Positions 8,321 through 17,919 of a stretch of DNA of 64,000 nt are shown here, one piece after another. Origin of the DNA: JBPCRW01 sp050996405. GTDB lineage: Bacteria; Acidobacteriota; Blastocatellia; Pyrinomonadales; Pyrinomonadaceae. The DNA is taken from NCBI GenBank assembly GCA_050996405.1, contig JBPCRW010000020.1:1-64000 (forward strand), read 5' to 3'. How positions within the stretch are numbered: position 1 is the first letter of the stretch; every line of letters begins with the position of its first letter. The notes beneath the pieces were generated by a model that saw only the letters and a program-made list of their open reading frames with translations, ran no database searches and had not been told where the DNA came from. A program made the translations under genes and the position numbers.

Positions 8321-10204
8321 TTATTTCATCGCCACCTGTTGTTGCGGCTGCGCGCCCAATAAATCCGGGTGATTTTTCAGCAGATACGCTTCATAAATCT
8401 GTTTGACAGCCGGAGCCGCGTTTGCCGCGCCGAAACCGGAATTTTCGATTAAAGCGATAACGGCGATTTCCGGTTTGTAAGCCGGTGCGAAAGAAACAAA
8501 CCAGGCGTGGTCTTTCGCGCCGCCCGAACCGATTTCCGAGTTTTGCGCCGTTCCCGTTTTTCCGGCTATTTCCCAATTCGCCATTTTGATGCCGCCTGCC
8601 GTTCCGCCGTTGTTGACCACGCCCCACATTCCCTTTAAAACGAGCGCGTTTTGTTCGGGAGTCATCGGAATTATTTTCGGTTCGGGATGTTCAAATGTAT
8701 ATTCGGGACGCGCCGGAAAATCGCCGACCGCGTCAATCGGTTTAAATTCCTTCAACAGATGCGGGATATACATTCTGCCGCGCATGCCGACGCTCGACAC
8801 GGCGCGAATCATCGAAATCGGTGTCACGTTGACGGTGACCTGTCCGATGGCGGCGAAAACCGTTTCGATGTCGTTCCATTTTCCGTTGTCGCGTTTTCTG
8901 ACATACGATTCGAAGGATTTCGGCGTTTGACTGATTTTTTCGTTCGGTAAATCAATGCCGGTTCGCTTGTCGTAATCGAAAGTTTCGACCATTTGTTTCA
9001 AACCTTCGAGTCCCATCCTCAAAGCTAAACGATAATAATAACCGTCGCACGAATGCGTAATCGCCGACGGCAAATCCGGCGTTCCGTGATTGCCGCTCGT
9101 ATCGCGCGTAAAACGATTTCCGACCTGAATTCCGCCGCCGCAAATGATGCTGTTGCTCTTGATGGTAATCGCGCCTTGCTCTAATCCGGCAACCGATTCG
9201 GGAATTTTCCAGGTCGAGCCGGGATGAAAACGCCCTTGAATCGCTCGATTCAAAAGCGGGCGTTCCTCGTTGTGGTAATAATCGAAAATTTCTTTGCGTC
9301 CTTCGGGTGTCGTGCTGCGTTCGACAAAAGCGTTCGGGTCATACGAAGGCGCGGAAGCCATCGCCAGAACCTCGCCGTTATTCGGGTCGGTAGCGATAAT
9401 CGTTCCGCGTTTTGTCGAAGAATCTTCGAGAGCTTTTTCCGCCGCTAATTGTAAATCAATATCAATCGTCGAAACTAAATCCTGTCCGGGCTGCGGCTGG
9501 ACGACTTCGAGTTCCGCCTGCACGCGCCCGCGCGAATCAACCAGAACTTTTTTGTAACCCGGTTCGCCGCGCAAGTATTGGTCGTAATACTGCTCCAATC
9601 CGGCTTTGCCGATGATATCACCGGGCTTAAACTTTTCGGCGTATTCAGGATTTTTCAATTGCTTGGGATCGATTTCGCCGACGTAGCCGAGAACGTGCGC
9701 CAGAACTTTGCCGTATGGATAATGACGCTGCGGCTGAACTTCGACGCGCAATTCCGGCATTTCCAAGCTGTGCGATTCAACCCAGGCGATGTCCTGCGGC
9801 GTGGCGTTTTCCTTTAAAACAATCGATTCAAAATCGGCAACCTGTTTTTTAATTAAATCCAGGCGTTCGGCGACAAACTGCGGGTCGAGATTCAATCCGC
9901 TCGCGTAATCGTCAACCCGTTCGCTGACATCAATTGATTTCATCGGCTCATGCGCCAGCGTGATGTTAAACGTCGGGCGCGAATCGACCAGAATTTTCCC
10001 GTTGCGGTCGAAAATCGCCCCGCGCGGCGCAGGAATCGGAATCTTGCGAATGCTCTGTTGATTAAACTTCTCGACGTAAATTTCGCCTTTAACAATTTGC
10101 AAATAATAAAGCCGCACGCCGAGAATCGTCAGCAGCACGAAAGCGAGTATCTGGAGAACACCAATTCTAAAAGGCAGATTTTGCGACTGGTCATTTAACT
10201 TCAC
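8321..10204 (-). CDS. mrdA: Penicillin-binding protein 2 (elongasome transpeptidase)
   Basis: A class B PBP of 627 residues that crosslinks peptidoglycan during elongation. One membrane helix lies near residues 12-34, followed by the dimerisation domain with the RGAIFDRNG motif. Transpeptidase motifs are STWK (SxxK), SCD (the SxD form typical of PBP2) and KTGT. The start is a GTG at 10204 with no clear ribosome site; no better in-frame start is seen. It is coded between mreD and rodA with short gaps filled by repeats. Confidence 0.94.
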   Translation of the reverse strand: MKLNDQSQNLPFRIGVLQILAFVLLTILGVRLYYLQIVKGEIYVEKFNQQSIRKIPIPAPRGAIFDRNGKILVDSRPTFNITLAHEPMKSIDVSERVDDYASGLNLDPQFVAERLDLIKKQVADFESIVLKENATPQDIAWVESHSLEMPELRVEVQPQRHYPYGKVLAHVLGYVGEIDPKQLKNPEYAEKFKPGDIIGKAGLEQYYDQYLRGEPGYKKVLVDSRGRVQAELEVVQPQPGQDLVSTIDIDLQLAAEKALEDSSTKRGTIIATDPNNGEVLAMASAPSYDPNAFVERSTTPEGRKEIFDYYHNEERPLLNRAIQGRFHPGSTWKIPESVAGLEQGAITIKSNSIICGGGIQVGNRFTRDTSGNHGTPDLPSAITHSCDGYYYRLALRMGLEGLKQMVETFDYDKRTGIDLPNEKISQTPKSFESYVRKRDNGKWNDIETVFAAIGQVTVNVTPISMIRAVSSVGMRGRMYIPHLLKEFKPIDAVGDFPARPEYTFEHPEPKIIPMTPEQNALVLKGMWGVVNNGGTAGGIKMANWEIAGKTGTAQNSEIGSGGAKDHAWFVSFAPAYKPEIAVIALIENSGFGAANAAPAVKQIYEAYLLKNHPDLLGAQPQQQVAMK

Positions 10205-10210
10205 TTTTTT

Positions 10211-10284
10211 AATGGTGAATGGTAAATGGTGAATAGTGAATTATTGGTTTTTCATTAACCGTTCACCATTTACCATTCACCATT
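10211..10284. repeat. Family A heptamer inverted repeat
   Basis: The left arm (AATGGTGAATGGTAAATGG and one more unit) and the right arm (CACCATTTACCATTCACC plus flanks) pair around a short A/T-rich loop. It fills the gap between mreD and mrdA inside the operon, so it would be transcribed and fold in the polycistronic mRNA. Confidence 0.8.
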
Positions 10285-10288
10285 ATTC

Positions 10289-10840
10289 TTAGGTTCTCTT
10301 TCCCAAACGAATCGGATTACGGCGGCGCGTTTGACGGCGCGGCGTAAAAACTTCGCGCTTGCTTTTTCTGATGCCGTCTGTCAAAAAATGTTCAAAAATT
10401 AAGAAGATAATTGTTCCCGCAATGGTTGTTCCAATCAGCGAATAAGCAAACGTGTTGACCACCGGCGCGCCTGGTTCGTAACCAAAAAGGCGATGCAATC
10501 CGTAAAAAACCAGATTGCCTAACAAACTCGCTCCCGCTATGATGGGAATCCGCAGTAAAAGGTTGTCGAGATAGACGCGCCGCGCTATTTCCGAAACTAT
10601 GTATGCAATCAACGTTTTAGAGAAGGCGTTCGCGCCCAAAAGTCCGCCGCTCAAAGCATCGACGGCGAGACCTGCGACAGTCCCGAAAAGCAGCGCGCGA
10701 ATGGCGTTTCGCTGAAAAGCGGCATAAACGACAATGATGAGCGGGAAATCAATATAAGCGAACGGCTCGGCGACGTTGCGGAGCGACCATTGAAGCAAAA
10801 CTGCGATTACCAGGGCGAGTGTAATCTTTACTTGTTCCAT
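10289..10840 (-). CDS. mreD: Rod shape-determining membrane protein MreD
   Basis: A 183-residue integral membrane protein with about five helices, Arg/Lys-rich at the C-terminus. It starts MEQVKITLALVIAVLLQWSLRN and contains FAYIDFPLIIVVY, typical of MreD. It works with MreC to link the MreB filament to the wall synthases. It lies 13 nt after mreC, supporting co-translation. Sequence conservation in MreD is low, so the call rests on topology and position as well as motifs. Confidence 0.9.
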   Translation of the reverse strand: MEQVKITLALVIAVLLQWSLRNVAEPFAYIDFPLIIVVYAAFQRNAIRALLFGTVAGLAVDALSGGLLGANAFSKTLIAYIVSEIARRVYLDNLLLRIPIIAGASLLGNLVFYGLHRLFGYEPGAPVVNTFAYSLIGTTIAGTIIFLIFEHFLTDGIRKSKREVFTPRRQTRRRNPIRLGKRT

Positions 10841-10853
10841 CTCTTAAAAAAAT

Positions 10854-11774
10854 CTAACGCGATATTTTTTTAGGTTTATTTTTATTATCCTTAACGGCAT
10901 TCGGCAAAGACTGTTCAAATTTCTGTTGAAGCGGCGGCTCGTAAAGCAAAACCGCTACTTCCTGCATTGAATTTAACTGCGCCGCCGGTTTGATATAAAT
11001 TGTTTTTGAAACGGTTGCCGAGCCGCCCGACACTTCGACGATTTCGCCGAGTTTCAATCCAGCCGGATAAATTCCGTCCTGTCCGGTCGTGAAAACCGAT
11101 TGTCCGACCTGCACGTCGACGCTGCCGGGAACATAACGCATTTCCAAAAGCTCGCGGTCGTCCATTCCGCTGACCACGCCGAGCGCGTTCGACGCGCCGA
11201 TTTCGCCGACGACCGCACCCGCGCCGAACCTTTCGTCCGTGACCAGAGTAATTTGCGATGTCAATGGGCTGACCGCCGTAATTCTGCCGACTAGACCGCC
11301 GTTTGCAACCACCGGCATATTTAATTTTACGCCGTTATAACTTCCCTGATTGATGACCGAATCGTTAAACCAATTCGACGGGTCGCGCCCGATAATTTTC
11401 GCCGTCAAAACCGGATATTTACTTTCGTCCTTGAGATTCAAAAGTGTTTTCAGACGCTCGTTTTCAATCGCCAAATCCCGTTTGCTTTGAATTTCGACTT
11501 CGAGTTCCTGAACATGCTGCTTGAGCCTATCATTTTCGCTCGCCGCGTTTCGGATATTGGCAAACGACTGAAAATAATTGGTCATGGCAGAACTGGCGGT
11601 CGTCACCGGCGACTGCACAAAATCGGCAAGCGCGAGCGACCAGACGCGAATCACGCGCTGCTGTTCCGCACCCGTCCGCGCATCCCAAGCCATCAAAATA
11701 AAACTGCCCAGCAATAAGGCAATCATCAGCCAGGGCGTTGTTCGCCAAACTTCTTTTTGACTTCGCTCAACCAT
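10854..11774 (-). CDS. mreC: Rod shape-determining protein MreC
   Basis: A bitopic inner-membrane protein (306 residues) whose periplasmic part binds PBP2. One helix lies near residues 15-33, a coiled coil follows (about 70-110, ENDRLKQHVQELEVEI), then two beta domains with IIGRDPSNWF and GQDGIYPAGLKLGEI, both family marks. I start it at ATG 11774 (MVERSQKEVW); an in-frame upstream ATG at 11831 would add 19 residues encoded entirely by the family A repeat and should not be used. The stop is TAG. Confidence 0.93.
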   Translation of the reverse strand: MVERSQKEVWRTTPWLMIALLLGSFILMAWDARTGAEQQRVIRVWSLALADFVQSPVTTASSAMTNYFQSFANIRNAASENDRLKQHVQELEVEIQSKRDLAIENERLKTLLNLKDESKYPVLTAKIIGRDPSNWFNDSVINQGSYNGVKLNMPVVANGGLVGRITAVSPLTSQITLVTDERFGAGAVVGEIGASNALGVVSGMDDRELLEMRYVPGSVDVQVGQSVFTTGQDGIYPAGLKLGEIVEVSGGSATVSKTIYIKPAAQLNSMQEVAVLLYEPPLQQKFEQSLPNAVKDNKNKPKKISR

Positions 11775-11778
11775 CTTC

Positions 11779-11851
11779 TTAATGGTGAATGGTGAATGGT
11801 AAATGGTAAATGAAAAGCCGAAACTCACCATTCACCATTCACCATTTACCA

Positions 11852-11854
<3 letters not shown>
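11779..11854. repeat. Family A heptamer inverted repeat overlapping the mreB stop
   Basis: The left arm has four TGGTRAA units and the right arm four TTYACCA units. The right arm ends inside the TAA stop codon of mreB, and the left arm ends a few bases before the mreC start codon. It is therefore the complete mreB-mreC spacer. Confidence 0.85.
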
Positions 11855-12949
<1,095 letters not shown>

Positions 12950-13174
12950 GTTCTAGGAAAACTGCTCCCAAAATTATCTTTTAGGGGAAATTGAGTAGCG
13001 GTTTAGGGCAGGCGACTCGCAGCGCGTTCTAAACTACTTAGAATATACTGAATTTTAGAGTTTTTGCTAATGCCGAAATACACTTTTCGATTTTTTTTTA
13101 CAAAGAAAGATAAAATAAGGCAAACAAGTGACGGTGACGGCGGGCAGCCAGCCTTGAATTACGAATTTCAAACT

Positions 13175-13960
13175 TCAAAATTTGTCCTTTGCCGAGCCGC
13201 GCGCTGGCTGTTTTACGAACTTGTCCGAAGATTTCTTTTTAATGATAACAATGTAATTCGCGTCTTCGGCATCCAGAAATTCTTCGATTTGCCAATCGCT
13301 GCCGCGCATAATTTCCCGCATTTCTTCGGGCGAAACAAAAAGATAATCAAACCATTCGCCGACAGTTTTGCCGAAGCGGACTCGCATTCTAATTTGCCCG
13401 CCCATTCGCCCGCGCCTTTTATTTGCTTGCAGATATAACAGATGAAGCGGATTATCCGTTTGATACGGGTCGAAAGTTTTAGCAATAATCCGCGCTTCGG
13501 GCGATGTGATGCGCGTCATTTTTTCGAGAATCTTTCCGGCGTTCTCGCGGCTGCCGAACAAACCGAAATTGTTGCCGAACATTTGAATCGTGTCGAACGA
13601 ATTCGGCTTGAATTTATCAATCTCATCAATCGGTCTGACAAACGCTTTTTTCAATCCTCTTAATTTGCAGACCTTGATTGCGCCGGGCGAATTGTCAATG
13701 CCGGTTACGTCAAAACCTCTTTCCTGCAAATAGAGCGCGTGCCGACCCGCGCCGCAGCCGACATCTAAAACTCTGCCTTTCGCTAATTTGACGGCGCGTT
13801 TTTCAAGCGGCGACCATTGCCTATATTCCGAAAAATATGTCCCCGCATCAGAGCCGGTATCAATATAATTATCGTCGCGTTCGATGATTTCAGCCGTCGC
13901 TTCCCGACTGAAATATTGCGCGAGAAGTTGCTGCCCATAAGCGTCCTGACCTTTTTTCAT
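13175..13960 (-). CDS. Class I SAM-dependent methyltransferase
   Basis: A 261-residue methyltransferase with the SAM-binding motif I VLDVGCGAGRHALYL (about residues 66-80), motif II acidic residue in VTGIDNSPGA and a post-I segment. The substrate is unknown. The last residues (RGSAKDKF) and stop lie against an A/T-rich repeat-like stretch (13158-13182). It is the last gene of the minus-strand group CBS-hsp20-lon-methyltransferase, 22 nt after lon. Confidence 0.8.
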   Translation of the reverse strand: MKKGQDAYGQQLLAQYFSREATAEIIERDDNYIDTGSDAGTYFSEYRQWSPLEKRAVKLAKGRVLDVGCGAGRHALYLQERGFDVTGIDNSPGAIKVCKLRGLKKAFVRPIDEIDKFKPNSFDTIQMFGNNFGLFGSRENAGKILEKMTRITSPEARIIAKTFDPYQTDNPLHLLYLQANKRRGRMGGQIRMRVRFGKTVGEWFDYLFVSPEEMREIMRGSDWQIEEFLDAEDANYIVIIKKKSSDKFVKQPARGSAKDKF

Positions 13961-13982
13961 ATCGTTCCGGCTTATCGGCAGT

Positions 13983-16469
13983 TTATTTTTCCTTCATCGT
14001 CAAACGCTCCGAACGCGGCTGTCCTTCCGCGCTTTGATTATCAACAAACGTCCATTCGGGCGCGTCTGTAACTTCGGTTTCCAGTGCCGCGTCAACCGCT
14101 TCGCTGATTCGCACAACGGGAACAATTTCCAATTCGTTGCGAACTTCTTCGGGAATTTCTTCGATGTCGGCTTCGTTGCGCGACGGCAAAATTATCCGGC
14201 GGATTCCGGCGCGATACGCCGCCAGAACTTTTTCCTTGATGCCGCCGACCGGAAAGACCAATCCCGACAACGTGATTTCGCCCGTCATCGAAGTATCCGA
14301 ACGAACCTTTCTGCCCGTGTAAAGCGAAGCCATCGCCGAAGCCATTGTCACGCCCGCGCTCGGACCGTCTTTCGGAATCGCGCCCGCCGGAACGTGAACA
14401 TGAACGCCGTTTTCCTTAATCATTTTCGGGTCAATACCGAAATCTTTGGCGTGCGACCAAAGATACGAACGCGCCGCCTGCGCCGATTCCTTCATCACGT
14501 CGCCGAGTTGACCGCTTAAAATCAAGCCCGAACCGCCGGGCAAAAGCGTCGCTTCAATAAATAAAACTTCGCCGCCCATTTCCGTCCAAGCCATTCCGGT
14601 TGCGACTCCGGCGGGCAATTCTTTTCGCGCTTCTTCCGGGTAAAAACGCGGCGCGCCTAAAAAAGGTTTTATATCCTGCGCGGTGATTGTCACTTTTTCG
14701 GTTGAACCTTGCGCGACTCTTAGAGCGACTTTGCGGGCTAAATTTCCAATCGTTCTTTCCAGTTGGCGCACGCCCGCCTCGCGCGTGTATCGCGCCGTTA
14801 AAAGATTTATCGCGTCGTCGGTGATTTCAATTTGGTCGGGCGATAAACCATTTTCCTTAATCTGGCGCGGAACTAAATACTGTTTGGCAATATTTAATTT
14901 TTCCATATCGCTGTAACCGGCAAGGCTGATAATTTCCATCCGGTCGCGCAGCGGCGCGGGGATAGGTCCGAGTTGATTCGCCGTCGCAATAAAGAAAACT
15001 TTCGACAAATCAAATGGCAAATCCAGATAATGGTCGCGGAAAGTGTTGTTCTGCGCCGGGTCTAAAATTTCCAAGAGCGCGGATGCGGGGTCGCCGCGAT
15101 AATCGTTGCCCATTTTATCAATTTCGTCGAGCATCAAAACCGGATTATTAACGCCGACACGCCGCAGCGTTTGAATAATCCTGCCCGGCATCGCGCCGAC
15201 GTAAGTTCTGCGATGACCGCGCAATTCGGCTTCGTCGCGCACGCCGCCCAAACTGATTCGGTCAAACTCTCTGCCAAGCGCGCGCGCAATCGAACGCCCC
15301 AGACTTGTTTTGCCAACTCCCGGCGGTCCGACGAAAAGAATAATCGGGCTTTTTGAATCGGGACGTAGTTTAATAACCGCGAGCGTTTCCAAAATTCTCT
15401 CTTTAATATCTTCTAAACCGTAATGATCTTCGTCCAAGATTTTTTTGGCTTCATCTAAATCGAGTTTTTCTTCGCTCGATTTTTTCCACGGCAGTTCCAA
15501 AATATATTCGAGATAGGTTCGGATAACGTGATAATCCGGCGCGGCTTGCGGCAATTGTTCCATCCGCTTTAGTTCGCGCATCGCTTCCTTGTTGACTTCT
15601 TCCGGTAAATCGGCAGTTTCGAGCCGTTCGCGCAGTTGGTCGGCTTCGGCTTTTTCGCCCGTTTCGTCTTCGCCGAGTTCTTTTTGAATCGCCTTCATTT
15701 GCTGGCGCAGAATATAATCGCGCTGCGATTTATCCATTTCGGTCTGCGCTTCGGACGCAATTTTCGTCCGAATATTCATTATCTCGACTTCGCGCGAAAG
15801 ATATTGATAGGCGAGCGAAAGCAGTTCGTCGGCGGTATCGGCTTCGAGCATTTTCTGTTCCTGCTCAACGCCGAGCATCAGCACCGAACCGAGAAAATAC
15901 GCCAGCTGCACAGGGTCGTTATTCGACATCACCGCCATTCTGATTTCCGCCGGAACATTCGGCAGCATCGTCAGAGCCTGTTGAATCAACCCTTGAACAT
16001 TGCGTTTTAAGGCTTCGACTTCTTCCTTATCTTTAATTGTCAATTCCGGCAAAATTTCAACTTTCGCTTTTAAAAACGGCTCTTCCTGCGCCCAATAAAC
16101 GATGCGAATCCGTTCCGTCCCCTGCACGATTAGTTGCATTCCTTCGTTTTCGCGCATCATCCGTTTGACGTTGACGAGCGTTCCGACTTCGTAGAGGTCA
16201 GCCGGTTTCGCGTCCTGTCCAGTCACGTTTTCGTTTTTCAAAGTGACGCAGGCAAGCAATTTTTCTTCGGTTGCGAGCGCGGCTTCGACCGCCAGCATCG
16301 AACGCTTGCGCCCGACATTGAGAGGCACAATCGTATCGGGAAAAAGCGTCGTCTGCTGGAGCGGCAGAACGGCGATTTCCAGACGCTTTGATTCGGCGGC
16401 TGGCGCGTTTTTCGGCGCGGTTGAATCCTTCTGGTTTTCAGTTTGATGTTGTTTGTTTTCTTCAGCCAT
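13983..16469 (-). CDS. lon: ATP-dependent protease Lon
   Basis: A cytosolic AAA+ serine protease of 828 residues that degrades misfolded and regulatory proteins. The N-terminal LON substrate domain covers about residues 30-230, the AAA+ module has Walker A GPPGVGKTS (about 377-385) and Walker B LMLDEIDKM, and the S16 protease domain has the catalytic Ser in KDGPSAGV (about 703) and Lys in GGIKEKVLAA (about 746). The short C-terminal tail is acidic and polar. It follows hsp20 by about 50 nt on the same strand, a sensible stress-response pairing. Confidence 0.96.
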   Translation of the reverse strand: MAEENKQHQTENQKDSTAPKNAPAAESKRLEIAVLPLQQTTLFPDTIVPLNVGRKRSMLAVEAALATEEKLLACVTLKNENVTGQDAKPADLYEVGTLVNVKRMMRENEGMQLIVQGTERIRIVYWAQEEPFLKAKVEILPELTIKDKEEVEALKRNVQGLIQQALTMLPNVPAEIRMAVMSNNDPVQLAYFLGSVLMLGVEQEQKMLEADTADELLSLAYQYLSREVEIMNIRTKIASEAQTEMDKSQRDYILRQQMKAIQKELGEDETGEKAEADQLRERLETADLPEEVNKEAMRELKRMEQLPQAAPDYHVIRTYLEYILELPWKKSSEEKLDLDEAKKILDEDHYGLEDIKERILETLAVIKLRPDSKSPIILFVGPPGVGKTSLGRSIARALGREFDRISLGGVRDEAELRGHRRTYVGAMPGRIIQTLRRVGVNNPVLMLDEIDKMGNDYRGDPASALLEILDPAQNNTFRDHYLDLPFDLSKVFFIATANQLGPIPAPLRDRMEIISLAGYSDMEKLNIAKQYLVPRQIKENGLSPDQIEITDDAINLLTARYTREAGVRQLERTIGNLARKVALRVAQGSTEKVTITAQDIKPFLGAPRFYPEEARKELPAGVATGMAWTEMGGEVLFIEATLLPGGSGLILSGQLGDVMKESAQAARSYLWSHAKDFGIDPKMIKENGVHVHVPAGAIPKDGPSAGVTMASAMASLYTGRKVRSDTSMTGEITLSGLVFPVGGIKEKVLAAYRAGIRRIILPSRNEADIEEIPEEVRNELEIVPVVRISEAVDAALETEVTDAPEWTFVDNQSAEGQPRSERLTMKEK

Positions 16470-16522
16470 AAAAATTTTATCTTCTAAATTTTCCCTTGCT
16501 TTGATGCCGATTTTCGACTGTT

Positions 16523-16885
16523 TTATTTCTCTTTTCTCAATCGGATTATCAGCAAGCCGTTATCGAAATTATTTTCGACGCTCGCGCCTTCAATCGAAGC
16601 GGGAAAGCGCAGAATTTTCTCGAAACGATTGTATGTAATTTCCATCTGGCGATATGAAATACTGTGCGAGCAAGTCGTGTCGCGGCGGATTCCGGCGATA
16701 TAGAGTGTGTCGCCTTCGATTTGGATTTCAATGTCTTCGGTCGAAACTCCGGCGAGTTCGATTTTGACCACCCAGCCTTCGAGCGATTGATAAACATCCG
16801 CCGCCGGACACCACAATTTCCCCGACGGACGCGAACCGCGCGACGATTGCAGAAAGTGAAAATACCGATTGATTGATTGAGCCAT
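16523..16885 (-). CDS. Small heat-shock protein, Hsp20 family
   Basis: An ATP-independent holdase chaperone of about 120 residues with an alpha-crystallin domain (VYQSLEGWVVKIELAGV through to NGLLIIRLRKEK). The usual A-x-x-x-n-G-v-L motif appears as ENNFDNGLLIIRL near the end; the C-terminal I-x-I tail is absent. I start at ATG 16885 (MAQSINRY); an in-frame ATG at 16930 would add 15 residues coded by the family A repeat. It lies upstream of lon in the same direction. Confidence 0.88.
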   Translation of the reverse strand: MAQSINRYFHFLQSSRGSRPSGKLWCPAADVYQSLEGWVVKIELAGVSTEDIEIQIEGDTLYIAGIRRDTTCSHSISYRQMEITYNRFEKILRFPASIEGASVENNFDNGLLIIRLRKEK

Positions 16886-16893
16886 AATCTTAT

Positions 16894-16961
16894 TAATGGT
16901 GAGTGGTGAGTTGAAGAAATCTTCTTTCACTCACCACTCACCATTCACCATTCACCACTTC
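16894..16961. repeat. Family A heptamer inverted repeat
   Basis: The left arm (TAATGGTGAGTGGTGAGTTGAAG) and a longer right arm of five CACCAYT-type units pair around a loop with TCTTC. The unit here is TGGTGAG rather than TGGTAAA. It forms the entire spacer between the CBS-domain gene and hsp20. Confidence 0.8.
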
Positions 16962-16963
16962 AT

Positions 16964-17431
16964 TCAGCCTTTCTTCCAAAACCCCGCGCCGCTGGAAATT
17001 TCTTCGAGCGTTTCGGCAATTTCGCGTTCGTCTTCGGTGTCGAGCGCAACGTCCGCCATTGCGATAATTCCGACTAGCTCGCCCGCTTCGTTTATAACCG
17101 GAACGCGGCGAACCTGTTTGTCGCCCATCAGACGAATCGCTTCAAACACAAAATCGCGTTCTTTGATTGAAAAAACTTCCGCCGTCATCACATCGCCGAC
17201 ATTGGTTGAAACATTTTTGCCGTCGGCGACGGCGCGGACAACAATATCTCTGTCGGTCAAAATCCCGACGAGCTTTTTGTTTTCAACTACGGGAAGCGAA
17301 CCCATATCGCCGTCACGCATCAAGCGGGCGGCTGCCTGCAAAGTCGTTTCCCGCGCGGCGGTCGTCACGTCCCGCGTCATAATTTCCTGACAAAGTTTTC
17401 GCATATTTGCCGAAATATTTTTTTCCGTCAT
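16964..17431 (-). CDS. Tandem CBS-domain protein
   Basis: A 155-residue protein made of two CBS motifs: CQEIMTRDVTTA to VGILTDRDIVVRAV (about 14-70) and VGDVMTAEVFSI to LVGIIAMADVAL (about 78-135). Such stand-alone pairs bind adenosyl ligands and act as energy sensors or partners of other proteins. The TDRDIVVRA signature is the common BON/hypoxic-response type. It is the first gene of the hsp20-lon group and is divergent from the Rieske gene. Its partner is not visible. Confidence 0.85.
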   Translation of the reverse strand: MTEKNISANMRKLCQEIMTRDVTTAARETTLQAAARLMRDGDMGSLPVVENKKLVGILTDRDIVVRAVADGKNVSTNVGDVMTAEVFSIKERDFVFEAIRLMGDKQVRRVPVINEAGELVGIIAMADVALDTEDEREIAETLEEISSGAGFWKKG

Positions 17432-17481
17432 ACTTTAATTTTACCAAACCTTTAAAAATTATTTTGTTCAACTTATTTTGT

Positions 17482-17510
17482 TTGAGTGCGGGCGAGAAAG
17501 CAAGTGTAAA
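17482..17510 (+). promoter_or_regulatory. Candidate promoter for the Rieske-kdoO pair
   Basis: TTGAGT (17482-17487) and TGTAAA (17505-17510) are spaced by 17 nt, with the Rieske start codon about 50 nt downstream. The -10 hexamer is the same as in the ino1 candidate promoter (57484-57512). Between it and the gene lies a short run of AAAATCG/AAAATCT repeats. Confidence 0.35.
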
Positions 17511-17562
17511 ATTTTCGCCGATTTGATAATCGAAAATCGAAAATCTAAAATTTAATTTGTTT

Positions 17563-17910
17563 ATGGGCAAACACCGTGAAAATAAACATCAGCCGCAGCG
17601 CGACGGAAAAATAATCATCGTCGGAAAAACCGGAGACGTTCCGTCGGGGCGCGGCGCGACCGTTAAACTGAAAGACGGCGCGGAAGTCGCGCTGTTTAAC
17701 GTCGGCGGAAAATTCTACGCGATTGAAAATTTCTGCCCGCATAAAGGCGCGCCGCTCGCCGACTCAAAACTTGACGGAAATACGGTCGAATGCGATTTGC
17801 ACGGCTGGCGGTTCGACGTTCGCACGGGATTTTGTTTTACGAAAAAAAGTTGTTCAATCGAGTCTTACGAAGTTTTGGTTGAAGACGATTTGATAAAAAT
17901 TATTATCTGA
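17563..17910 (+). CDS. Rieske-type [2Fe-2S] protein
   Basis: A 115-residue soluble Rieske protein. The cluster ligands are in CPHKGAPL and CDLHGWRFD, with the usual 17-residue spacing. There is no membrane helix or catalytic domain, so it resembles the ferredoxin components of Rieske oxygenases or the NirD-like group. ATG 17563 is preferred over a TTG six bases upstream. The Kdo hydroxylase gene starts 9 nt after its stop, so the two are very likely one transcript. Electron donation to that enzyme is an inference. Confidence 0.88.
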   Translation: MGKHRENKHQPQRDGKIIIVGKTGDVPSGRGATVKLKDGAEVALFNVGGKFYAIENFCPHKGAPLADSKLDGNTVECDLHGWRFDVRTGFCFTKKSCSIESYEVLVEDDLIKIII

Positions 17911-17919
17911 AAAATTATT

